Shown one piece after another: positions 24,802-36,066 of a DNA stretch of 64,000 bases (its first letter is position 1; each line of letters starts with the position of its first letter). Origin of the DNA: Megalonaias nervosa. Lineage: Eukaryota > Mollusca > Bivalvia > Unionida > Unionidae. The stretch covers positions 89,872 through 153,871 of the forward strand of contig JAECUM010003665.1 of NCBI GenBank assembly GCA_016617855.1. Reading direction: 5' to 3'. The translations under genes and the position numbers were made by a program. The notes beneath the pieces were generated by a model that had not been told where the DNA came from, did not search any database, and saw only the letters and a program-made list of their open reading frames with translations.

Positions 24802-25962
24802 GTTATATGAATCGTTTCTTAGCGTCTTACGTGTAACCTATAATTCCAATGCCAACATGATTTCGAGTCCTCGTTATCGTATTGTTTTGTTGCTGATATT
24901 GTATAATAATAGAATCGTTTATAATTTATAGTTTATAAAGAGGTTACCAACTTAGTAACCGAGGAAAACGAACATTTGGAAAGAAATTTGAGTTGTAGCA
25001 AGGTGACCGACCCCACTTTTTCCGGGGGTGGAGTATTCCTACAATGTGAGATGTATCACGTTGTTTATATTTGTAGCAGCAAAACAAAAATATCATGTGA
25101 TACGTCTTACTTTGTAGGACTAGGGGTTGTGTAGTCCTACGATGTAAGACATCGACCCTGATATTTATGTGTTGGGGATCAACACATAAATATTAGAGTT
25201 ATATTGTAGGACTAATGGTGGGGATGGACTTGGGGCATGGATGAATCATTATGAAGTGAGTGCAGTAATTTTTTGACATGTTCATTCACCCATGTTACCT
25301 TGGGGTTAAGGTCATAGTAATATAAAATATGCATGGTTAAGGTTTTAATTTATTGACTTTTATATTTCCAAAATCTGTCCATGTATTCTGTTTAGACATG
25401 GGATGAATCATCTTTATTTGGTTAGCATGCCAAACTCATAACCAATAGGGTACAGTGGGTAAATGGCAAGTCGAATATCTTCAGCAAGAAAATAATTTCT
25501 GTTGTCATCTTTATCTTTAATAAAAATGTGCCATTATTTGTGTTAAGACATGTTAGGAGATATTTAATCCATATAACCAGTCTATGACCCTGCGTGGTGA
25601 TTTGAGCTTGAATCCCCTGGATTAGGTTATCCTAAATGTACTGTTTTTGTAAATTGTTGATATTTTAATAATGGGCATATGAATACAATTTTGAATTTGC
25701 GGTAAAGTTGTGAGAGGGGGGAAGGGTTGTGCTGATGAGTGAGTTTGATCTGCTAAGCATTGATTAAGGATATTTTAAGAATTTTTTTAACTTTATTTTT
25801 CTGAGTAAATAATAGATATATCTCGTATTGTGGTACAAAAACAACAATACATTTTAACTTTTGGTTTACCACTGAATTAAATGTTCGTTTTAATTGATCT
25901 CATGATGAAATATATCTGATATTAGCATTGGAAATGAAAATATCCTCCTACTTTTGTTTCAG
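24802..25962 (+). other. ZMAT5 intron 1
   Basis: Intron bounded by GTTATA and CTTTTGTTTCAG. Contains short inverted and repeated TGTAGGACTA / TAGTCCTACGATGTAAGAC blocks at about 25030-25215. No other content recognised. Confidence 0.7.
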
Positions 25963-26025
25963 ATCCTGGCACAATTTTGGCAGAAGATGCAACAAAAATG
26001 CCATGTAAAAGATTTCACAACACTG
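25963..26025 (+). CDS. ZMAT5: ZMAT5 exon 2
   Basis: A 63-nt exon bounded by CTTTTGTTTCAG and CTG/GTAGGC. It encodes DPGTILAEDATKMPCKRFHN then T, the linker between the two zinc fingers and the first Cys of the CCCH finger. Phase is preserved at both sides (completes Asp from exon 1; leaves G to start Gly with exon 3). Confidence 0.9.
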
Positions 26026-26391
26026 GTAGGCATAATAGTTCATGAGATATGTAACATATTACTTTGATTCATCTTGGGTTGGGCAAGAGTGTACCATTTA
26101 CGTAAGAACTTTTTGATTACAGCTGGGAAGACAGGGATGTTTGCTTGCCTTATAACACAGTTTAGAACTTGGACCATTTTATGGTAAATGCAGATAAAGA
26201 GGGGACAAAAGGAATGTAAAAAAAAGAGACTTAATACAGTGCTTGATGATCATAAAAACAAAGTATAGAGATGGACTTGGGGAGGGAGAACCCTCCATTA
26301 CTATCTAGCTACAGCATAATGATAGAATTTGCCCAGGTTAGGAGTTATAGTCCCTGTTTGATATAGAAATTTGCAGTTTGAGGTTTGCTTA

Positions 26392-27043
26392 GGTGGCACT
26401 CTACAGTTTTGTAGTTTGCATAGGGTTAGAATTTTAAAGAAAAAGAATTTCCCCAGGTTTCCTCACTGGTTATACTGGGTATTTAAAAAAGACCTTGTAT
26501 ATCTTCGGTATTGTTCAAAGAACCTTTAATTCCCTTTATTTTGGTGTATGATTGATGGGTGTAATATGGGTTATAGAATATACAGCTTGGCCTTACTCCA
26601 GATGTGCACCTTTCAAAAAAGTGCTGCTCCACTTGGTCATTCTCACTTCCTGAACTTCAGAGGTAAATTGCAAAAAAAAGAGCTGATAACTTTTTTTTAC
26701 ATTTGATATATTTGGTAATTCATTCAATGCACTTTCAGAAGCTGGTATTGTTGAGTCTGGCAAAAATTCATTCGCTATTTTAATAGCTGCTAAGGATAGT
26801 GTACTTCAGACAAATTCAGTCTGATTTTTGAAGCACAAGGGAGCAGTCATTTTAGTTAGCAGTGTGTGAAGATCATTTACAGTTTCCAAAAATACAATAT
26901 CCAAAGAAATGTCAGCCACATTACATCAAAGTAGCATAGAGGTATGCCAACATTCTCTCCACTGTGCATGTTTTAAATGCAAACAACTTCACCTTACGTA
27001 CGTCACTCTCTCTAAAGTACATAATAACTGGTGAGTGCCCCCT
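26392..27043 (+). repeat. About 650-bp direct repeat, copy 1 (ZMAT5 intron 2)
   Basis: Nearly identical by eye to 31454-32109, from CAGTTTTGTA(G/T)TTTGCATAGGG to AACTGGTGAG(T/C)GCCCCCT. No TIR, poly-A or target duplication seen. The two copies bracket ZMAT5 exon 3. Confidence 0.9.
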
Positions 27044-27084
27044 TAATAACTAAGAAGACCTTGATCAGGTTTGATTTTCACTGG

Positions 27085-27212
27085 CAGATCTGGGTTTGTG
27101 CAGTTTGTTATCAGTGATCAGTAGAACAAAAACGTAGATCCTGATCTGCAGGTGCAGTATTCTACGGCAGATCAGGATCTTTGTTATTTGGAGTTTGATT
27201 CAACTTTTAAGC
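27085..27212 (+). repeat. Interspersed repeat, shorter copy
   Basis: Shares CAGATCAGGATCTTTGTT, TGTGCAGTTTGTTA and ATCAGTAGAACAAA with 38055-38170. It lacks the left hairpin arm present in the second copy. Confidence 0.75.
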
Positions 27213-28099
27213 AAGTATCGACAGTAATAGATTTTTGCTACAGCTTGGGTTAATGACGTACCTTTTCACCACAGATACCACCGACTTTCTTTATTACTTC
27301 ATAGCCATTGACATGTATGCATTTTCAAATATGGCAGAGAATTGAGAAACTGAATCAGTAAAAAGATGGATTTGGCAAAGTTGCTCATTCAGAAATTCAC
27401 CTCTTTATAATCACATCAGTTCCCTTTCCCACAATGATGTAAACATCTCCCAAACTGTAAATTCATAACTGCATAAAGAACCCATGCTGATCAAAATTGG
27501 AGAAATTCCACATATAATTTGGCAATAATTGCATCGCAGGTATTACTACATTGAAAAGAAAAGTTGACCATGAGTGAACCGATTTTCCACAAAATAACTC
27601 GGATTAAAATTACCATAAATGCGTAAACAGAGGTTGGAGAAAATGGCCAGTCACTCATGCACACTGTTGGCCAAAACTTAATCTCAAACCTGGCTACCAC
27701 AAATGGGTTTTTGCCCTTCAGTTAATCCCATGTGCATACAACATGAAATAATGCATTCAGTGTCATTGAAACTGCTCCAGCAACCCATGCAACTGCAAGG
27801 AGGGGAGATTGGCCAGGCCCAGTGTTAGCCCACAATTCCCATCATACAACTTTTTTTTTTATTGTGAGGGGGCCCCATAATTTTTTTGGTGGCAGGATAG
27901 GGTGGAACAGTTTCTTGCTCTGCCACTGGAAACATTCTTCAAACCACAGTAAATAACCAAGGAGTAAAATTTAAAATGAAGCATGGCTGTCTCTTCGGTA
28001 AAAACTTATCCCATGTATGGTGCTATCTGAATGCAGCAGAAATCAAAGTCAGTTTGACAAGCAGTTTGGGTGAGGGTGTTATAGATAACTCCTTTAAAT

Positions 28100-28800
28100 A
28101 ATGCCATGGATTGTTGAAGATTTTTTCAAGGTCTCATCAATAAAGCGCCATACCAATTCTGAAAACCATGGTAAACTTATGTTGCTGAAAGTGGAGCCAG
28201 GAGGACAGGCAATCCAGGGCATAACTTAGGTAAATGACATCATGGAGTCCTGGAAACTCATTCAAGGCATCATCATAAAGCCCATGCAAGATTTGATTAT
28301 TTTCCAATAAACCCTGGTAAAGTGTTGCCATAGAAACCAGTCAGGAGGACAGATAACCAGGGGCCATCACTTCCATCAGTGATAATAGTTGAATGTACGA
28401 AATCGAACTCTTTCAACATTTCCTTAGGATAAAGCTCCACAGCAACCAAATTTGGTTGGAATCCAACAGTCCTTGATAAAAATGATGCTGTAGAATCCAA
28501 GGTCAATAGAATGGTGTCATAACTTGTGTAAATGATACACTGGAATACTGGAAATTGAAATCATTAAAGGTCTCATCAATATAAAGCAGCATACGGCAAG
28601 ACTTGATCAAGCTATGCTGCAGAAATGAAATTGGGGGGGGGATGGGAAATTAGGGATCATAACTCCTCTAAAGGATGAAACATAAAGGCTTGAAATCGAA
28701 TCTGTTTGAGACCTTCTTAATAGAAAGTAATTTTGTGGAAACAAATTATGTAGAGCTAGATGGACAGGTGTGATTTCAATAGGGTGCCACCAAATTTCAT
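28100..28800. repeat. Degenerate tandem repeat (satellite-like)
   Basis: Recurring blocks GGTCTCATCAATA, (C/A)GGAGGACAG, GG(G/A)(C/T)CATAACT and AGCATACGGCAAG / CCCATGCAAG return about every 150-220 bp with heavy divergence. It looks like an old tandem family with a GGGCATAACT core. Confidence 0.55.
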
Positions 28801-29006
28801 TGAGTATGGTTCTTGTAAAGAAGTAAAATGTACGTTTTGTAAGAAACTCAATATATTTTATCATTTATTGTGGTATTGGACGAACACTTTTCTCCACCAA
28901 CTGTCTCTCTATCTTTTCAAGATTTTACTTATTATGTACTTTCTTATTCTGAAACAGAAAAATTGTTTTAGCTGAAACTCACTTGAAAAATGCTGAATTG
29001 GTAAAT

Positions 29007-29186
29007 GAATTGACACTGTATCCGCCATTATGATCAAGCCTGCTATTCATGAATTGACACTGTAATCACAATTATGATCAAGCCAGCTATTCATGAATTG
29101 ACACTGTATCCACCATTATGATCAAGCCAGCTATTTATGACTTGACACTAACCACCATTATGATCAAGCCAGCTCTTTATGAATTG
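29007..29186 (+). repeat. 44-bp minisatellite, four copies
   Basis: Units begin GAATTGACACTGTA at 29007, 29051 and 29095 (exactly 44 bp apart) and, with changes, at 29139. Each ends ATGATCAAGCC(A/T)GCT, then (A/C)TT(C/T)AT. The fourth unit is 42 bp. Confidence 0.95.
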
Positions 29187-29891
29187 AAGAGCATCAGAGG
29201 TCAAAGGTTATATGGGGCAAAAAAATAGTCTTCTGGTCTACATTTTTAAGTGTTTTTAGGAATTACATGCTGCAGTAAAACAGAATGTTTGGCATGTCTT
29301 GCAAAACTTGTGTTTACTTTGAAATGAGGCTAAATTCTGAAATATTTTGTGCAGATTTTTCTGTCTTCTTCAAATAAATACCCCCTTGAGCATAGTAAGC
29401 ACATAAAATGCCATAATAATTGCATCCCAGGTATGTAACTTGTATGTCGCCACAGAGAATTTGTAGATTTGTTTTATAGTTTGTTAATTGAGTTAGTGAT
29501 AGTGCTCTTCCCTTTCTGACATATGTTTTTAAATTAATAATTTATCTATATCGAGTTCAAATAATAAGTGTTAAGAAATTTTAGTAAAGGAGGTAAAATT
29601 GGGATATCAGAAATGTAAAGTTGAACTTTTTAATTTGCTTTTTATTTCTGTTAGAACTAGAAAATAAAAACATGTTTTCAAGTTTCAGCAAAGCTTCATC
29701 AGGAGAAAATTTTAAAGTGATTATATTTTGAGAAATGTTCAAGTATATGGAATAAAATGTTAATATTTATTACATATTTTAAGATTGCAATTTTGAAATT
29801 TAGTCAAATAATAAATTTCTTGAATTTTGTGAGACCAATATATTCTGATATACATTTGTATTGTATGCTTTTATATGGTTATTTTTTTCAG

Positions 29892-29966
29892 GGTCATGTG
29901 ACTATGGGGAAGGCTGTCGTTTCTCTCACATGACAGAAGAAAAACGTCAAGAACTATTGAAAAAGA
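29892..29966 (+). CDS. ZMAT5: ZMAT5 exon 3 (CCCH zinc finger)
   Basis: Bounded by TTTTTTTCAG and the strong donor GTAAGT. Encodes GSCDYGEGCRFSHMTEEK, the core of the CCCH finger that, with the Cys from exon 2, completes C-x8-C-x5-C-x3-H-type zinc binding. It matches the human CDFGSNCRFSHMSE segment closely. A 75-nt exon, phase 1 in and phase 1 out. Confidence 0.95.
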
Positions 29967-31453
29967 GTAAGTTGATGGATTTGACAAAGCAAAAAAACAT
30001 TAAAAAATCAATATTTTCATGCTGTATAGTACTGTACATTTCTGTGTCATTTGTGTGGTTAAGGGTAAGTTCAGATAAATGTACATATATTTTATAGGTA
30101 CATTTTAAAAAGGGGCTCCAACACTGTCCTTAATCACAAGCATTATTCCAAACAATTTGCTGTCTTATGTAAAATAGTTGACAAAATATCAAATATTTTT
30201 GTGGAGGATAATTTAAAGGTAAATAAAACTGCTTGATGGCTGATGAGTTGAGATGCAAAATATGTAAAACTGCTGCACAAGTTTTATAATATGGGCCATG
30301 GTTGTAGATAAATTTCTATCCATAATTGGGACTTCTTTGGCTGTAAAAAAATTGATTTTGTTAATATACTCCCCATTTCAAATTTTGTGTCATGCTGTAT
30401 TGTTTCTTTATGGCAGAAGAATTCCTCTCTGGAGCAGATTGTTAAGAAAAATTGGATTAAATAGCATATGCTTACTACTAGGTATCTTTTTTTTATTTTC
30501 CCCTCAGTACCACAAAATCACCCAGAAGAGTGACAGTTTTCCATTCATAAGTGTCACACCTTCACATCATCTTCTTCTAGTGCTTGTTTTGACTCTTCCT
30601 GATCACATGATTCACATAGTTTGACAACTGTGCTTAGAATGTAAGGTAGATAATTTGGGTCACATTTATTTGCTGTTGTTTAATAGGTCCAATATATAAT
30701 CAATATCTTTTGAGGATTTTAAGAATTGATGATGATGATGATGATGATGATGATAATGACAATATTGTATAATCATTGCATAGAGTGAAAATTATATACA
30801 TGCCTATCTACATGAGTGTCTGTATGTCTATAATCAATGCATTCCTTTAAATTGATATACTTTTCTGTCTGCATATCTTTTTGTCTCTTTTGAGATCAAA
30901 GTCAATCCTTTTATGATACTCAACCAGAAAAGTATCAACTATATATAATGTAGATAAATTAAAAAATAAGTAATGTTTGAAAGTTTATAAAGATGATGAC
31001 AGCATCTGCCAAGATGCATTTGCAATCAGCAAAGGTGGGATTGTGACAGTACATGAGAAGATGTCATGAAAACATTTTCTCCCAACATTTACCTGGTATA
31101 AATTTAAAAAAATAATAGAAAACAAAGGACTTTCAAGCTGAAGATAATGCAAATAAAAGGCTTTATCTAATCAGGGAAACAAATCACATTTCTGTGGTCA
31201 TAAATTTCATATTGATTCATTACATTTAAAGTTCAAATATTTGTAAGCCAAGTCATTAATCTGTATGTAATTTAGTGTTTATTTAACAAAATATGTGGGT
31301 AGTTTGCAAACTTGCCCATTTTTCCAGAATTCTCTTTACTAAAATTAGCAAAAGATGACCAATAGTTTGATGTGGTAAATATACCCTGAAAATTGGATTC
31401 TTTCCCTTGTTTTAAGCAAGATATATTGACATCAGATAAATCGTGCTCTCTTT

Positions 31454-32109
31454 GGTGGTGCTGTACAGTTTTGTATTTTGCATAGGGTTAGAATTTTAAA
31501 GAAAAAGAATTTTCCCAGGTCTCCTCACTGGTTATACTGGGTATTTAAAACTGACCTTGTACATCTTAGGTATTGTTCAAAGAACCTTTAATTCCCTTTA
31601 TTTTGGTGTATGATTGATGGTTATAATATGGGTTATAGAGTATACAGCTTGGCCTTACTCCAGATGTGCACCTTTCAAAAAAGTGCTAGCTCCACTTGGT
31701 CATTTTCACTTCCTGAACTTCAGAGTTAAATTGCAAAATAAAGAGTTGATAACTTTTTTTTACATTTGATATATTTGGTAATTCATTCAATGCACTTTCA
31801 GAAGCTGGTATTGTTGAGTCTGGAAAAAATTCATTTTCCCTATTTTAATAGCTGCTAAGGATAGTGTACTTTAGACAAATTCAGGCTGATTTTTGGAGCA
31901 CAAGGGAGCAGTCATTTTAGTTAGCAGTGTGCAAAGATCATTTACAGTTTCCAAAATTACAATATCCAAAGAAATATAAGCCACATTACATCAAAGTAGC
32001 ATAGAGGTATGCCAACATTCTCTCCACTGTGCATGTTTTAAATGAAAATAACTTCACCTTACATACATCACTCTCTCAAAAGTACATAATAACTGGTGAG
32101 CGCCCCCTA
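31454..32109 (+). repeat. About 650-bp direct repeat, copy 2 (ZMAT5 intron 3)
   Basis: Partner of 26392-27043, same orientation, about 5.06 kb downstream. Confidence 0.9.
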
Positions 32110-34779
32110 TTCAATTTGAATCTCATAGCTCAGAAAAGGACATATCTGATCATTCTCTTTGAATGTTAATAAACATATATTCCCAAAATCCTTATAAAGG
32201 TATGTACACAGCTTGTATAGTGTAAACATTATCAGGCTCCAAATAGCATTACATCTGCCATGGTTCATGAATTTGCCCCCATTTTACATGTTGTCTAACA
32301 AATCACAAAACTTGAGACTTATTGAAATTAATTTGAAATAAAGACACAGGTTTGCTAAGTGAATAATAGATTAAGATGAAGAGGGAGTACCATTATTGAC
32401 CCAAATATTTATATCCTCTAATTTTCTGGACAGCATATCTTCAGCTGTTGTGATACATTTTAGCAGTGCAACATTTTCTGGGTAAGAAGTGTTTTTTTTT
32501 TATGCTGGCAAAAATGAGACATTTAAGTTGGAACATAAACTTCGGAACATTTTTCCTCTACTGGGAAATGTGTGATTGTATAGGTAAACATTAGACTGTA
32601 AAACTGCTTTGAACATCCATATTTTCAATTGATCAACTGAACATCTTGTCAGCAGGCAGCATTTATAACAACTGACATGTTCTGCAACTTATTTTCACTC
32701 AATGTGATAGACATGAGAAGTTGATATAGACAGTTTACATTCTTAGTAAAGTAAATTGAGTGATATAAGTTTAAATGCCTGTCTGAGTTATTTTGTTTTC
32801 CCATTTTCAGTAAGCTGAAACTTTGTTGACATTTATCTTTGAGAAAGTGGTCAACATCAAAGACTTGCAGGTTTCACAAGGTCTTGTCAGCTGAGTTTTA
32901 TTCAATAGCAGGCAAATTTTTTCTTGATAACCTCATATTGGACATGGTCAGTCTTCATACCTATAGTAGCATTACAGATAATAGTACTTCATAATTAAAC
33001 TTCTGAACCTGTCTAAGTGATTAGGTTTATTTGCATGTTTAGGGCAGTCATTGGCATATTTGGTATTGTAATGTCACGATTGGTTCAGACATTTTTAAAG
33101 GTAAATATGGATTATTATTTTTCTGATTTTCAGCAATAGAATAATATGTACAGATATATTTAACCTAATCTTGGTGGTATATTCTGTCAGAGACAATCAT
33201 TACATTATGACCAAATCTTGATATTAGAACTCTGTCCAGTCGGCTGTTTGTATACGTTATTAAAATATGGGTCGTGGTTGTAGATGCATTTCTTGCAATG
33301 ACATGTTGAGTTTTAATCAGTTGATTTTGTTAATAGAAGTATTATGTCATTTGCTACAGTTTGTGAACTGGCTCAGAGTTTACAAAAATTAAAGTAATTA
33401 TGCCATTTACAGCCGGTACTGTTTACATTTTTCACCAACAGCAGCAAATGTACACAGTTAACAGACTGACTTAGCTTTAAAAAGAATACGAAAAACACTA
33501 GAAACATGCAATTAGAAATCGTTGCATGTAAAAGAAAACATAGAAATTTTATCATGAAAGTGTTCTTTATTAACACTGCAGCCTGGTTTGCCTAGACCAC
33601 TTTCAACCAGCATTAAACTTTCTGGGTGCATTTGTTCACAATGGAGATATTAATTATGCAGACAAATGTTCATGGTAAATCCACCTTGGATGAGAACCCC
33701 ATGCCAGAAAAAGTGAAAGCAGTGTAATAATACAGGTAGGTATTACATAATTAAAATTGTTTCACCCCCCCCATTAGAAAAAATAAATCTGCAGTTCATT
33801 TGGTGGGGATTGGACTTGAAACCTGGTACGTATTATGGTCATCATGTAAAGATGCACATACTGACAAAATCTTTATGCTCCCATGTTTTTTTTGTAAGAG
33901 TTATTGCCCTTGTTACCTGCAGCCAGATGAATGGATGACAACTTTGTGAATGCAACAACTCAAACAGTTTTAATGTATTTTTGTGAAATTTTGTACATAT
34001 TATGGTCATCGTCAGAAGACATGCATGTTGACCAGTCATTGTACTTGTACTATTGTCAGAAGAGTTCTGTACTATTTGTTATCATAGAGTCATCTCCATC
34101 ATTGGATAGGTGCAAGAGGTGGGGATATATGTAAATGAACAAATTGCTCACCATTCGTTTTTTTTTTTTGCTTTATAATTTTGTGCAATAAACAACTTGC
34201 AGTGTAATGAATGGCATCACTAAAAATGACCATGTTGAAACATGCCTAAATTCAGTTGTGATGAATGTGAGAGTATTTTTGTTTCCTTTTGCAGCAAAAT
34301 TGATTTTCCTTTTGCAGCAAAATTGATGTGCATTATTGCGAAAGATTTATGAGTAAAATAAATTTCGATAGGCAAAATGGTTAATACTCTTAAGTCATCA
34401 TTTCATTGAAAAATTTTATGGTCGCAGAGTGTACTGAACAGACTTGTATTTATTGATCGAATAATTAATATAAGTATTTCTGTAATTCAATGTTTAATTG
34501 ATTTATTTGTGTGGATATATATTCATTCATGTGTCTGCTCACATGAAATATTAAAAAAATGCTTGAAAGAATTACTGACCAAAATTTTTATGTGAATAAA
34601 CAAACTTTGAAAAATGTAACCAATAAATTCAAAAGTTAGAACCTTGATATAACAGTTGAGGAGAAGAAAAATCATTCAAGTATCATTTCTCTCGTTTAAA
34701 AAAAGACAAATGACTAAGGAAGCTTGATTGACATGGTTAACTGTTAATTGGCATCAAACTTGCAAAGTGGGTATATATT

Positions 34780-35620
34780 GGGATGAGCATGCAATATGCA
34801 CCAAACTGGATCACTATGACCTAGTTTTAAGGATTGATTACAGATTGATTAAAAATTGTATTTAGGTTATGATTCCAATGTTTCTTCACCCATTGCCACC
34901 AAAATTGCAATAAAGGTGCATTTTAGGCATACATGTGTGTCATGCACTAAAACTGGGCCACTGTGACCTACACTCCAGGATTGATTCAAAATTACTTCAA
35001 ACAGATGTATGAATCCTGTCTGATGCATTTCTTCTAGACCTTTACACCTTTTGTCATAAACTTATACCATTTGTGCTTTTTGGGATGAACATGTTTTGCA
35101 CAAAACTGGGTCACATTGACCTATGTTTCAGGAGTAATTAAAAATTGGTAATATTTTTATGTCATTCTTGTACCTTTTTACATATTGCTAACAAACATAC
35201 ACTGAGCGCATCTTAGAATGGACAGAAAAACTTAGTCACTGTGACCAACATTCCAACATTTATTTCTGATTTCTTAATAATTGTGTCCATGTTCCCTTTC
35301 TGGGTTGAAAGACTTTTACATCTACCTCTGCTAATATCCAAACTTGGACTTTGTGCTGTTTCTTGAGCATGTGACACACATCAAAATTGGGTAACTTTGA
35401 CCTTCTTTACAGGATTTCAGTTGGTTTCTAATATGTGTGAGCTAAACTTCTAATATGTCTTTACTTATTGGTACCAATCTTCCACTAAAGTGTATTTTAG
35501 AATGAAAGATTTTACACTTCAGAACTAGATCACTTTGACCTTTTACCAGGATATCAGACATTACTTAGAGATAGTGTCTTTGCTTAGATTTCAGTACTAA
35601 GCATGTAGGGTAGATCCATC
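34780..35620 (+). repeat. Degenerate tandem repeat with (G)GTCA-N3-TGACC palindromes
   Basis: Six diverged units, each with a core like AAACTGGGTCACNNTGACCT. Cores lie at 34809 (GATCACTATGACC), 34956 (GGCCACTGTGACC), 35109 (GGTCACATTGACC), 35234 (AGTCACTGTGACC), 35390 (GGTAACTTTGACC) and 35528 (GATCACTTTGACC), about 125-156 bp apart. The unit at 35109 is a perfect inverted repeat spaced by three, the form bound by oestrogen-receptor-type nuclear receptors. Binding here is not shown. Confidence 0.8.
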
Positions 35621-35830
35621 TGAGGATGAACCTATCTCACACAAAAACAAATTTGTCACAATGACATGCATTCTATGATTATTGAAACATTCTTATGCCA
35701 CAGATTTCTTGTTAGCTCCAGCTTGCTAACAATTATTGTTATAAATGGTTTTCTTTGTATTAAGATTTGAGTGATTGTTGGGATAATTTCAATAATTTAA
35801 ATAACCATGGGTCTTTGGCAATATTTTCAG

Positions 35831-36066
35831 TTCAGGAGGAAAATGAAGTAGCTGAAAGAAAGACTCAGGAGGATACAGACCAGAAACAGTTAACTCTTAA
35901 TGACTGGTTGGCAAAGAAATGCAAGACAGTTAGCTCTGTGAAAGAGGAAGAAGTACCTCAGTATAGCTTACCTGAAGCTCTAAGAAATATTCCTAATATT
36001 CCACCATCCCTGCTTCCTCCTAAGTTTGAGGACTTTCAAAATACTGATCCTGTGGAATGGGGATGA
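35831..36066 (+). CDS. ZMAT5: ZMAT5 exon 4 (C-terminus and stop)
   Basis: Follows ATATTTTCAG and completes an Ile codon from exon 3. Encodes a charged linker (QEENEVAERKTQ), then LTLNDWLAKKCK, a Pro-rich tail and the C-terminal VEWG before TGA at 36064-36066. Human ZMAT5 likewise has a DWLEKRAK-type segment, a PPSL segment and ends VQWG. No conserved polyadenylation site could be fixed downstream. Confidence 0.9.

Larger units (their letters stand above)
26026..29891 (+). other. ZMAT5 intron 2
   Basis: Intron with three repeat blocks listed separately: a 650-bp repeat copy at 26392-27043, a degenerate satellite at about 28100-28800, and a 44-bp minisatellite at 29007-29186. No other coding sequence seen. 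Confidence 0.7.
29967..35830 (+). other. ZMAT5 intron 3
   Basis: 5.9-kb intron from GTAAGT to ATATTTTCAG. It holds a (GAT)n run at about 30728-30755, the second copy of the 650-bp repeat, a GTTATTGCCCTTG-containing degenerate repeat at about 33780-34140, and the TCAC-N-TGACC satellite at 34780-35620. Confidence 0.75.

Noticed and set aside
29007..29186. CRISPR-like array
   Set aside because: Units are contiguous 44-bp tandem copies without unique spacers, in a eukaryotic intron.
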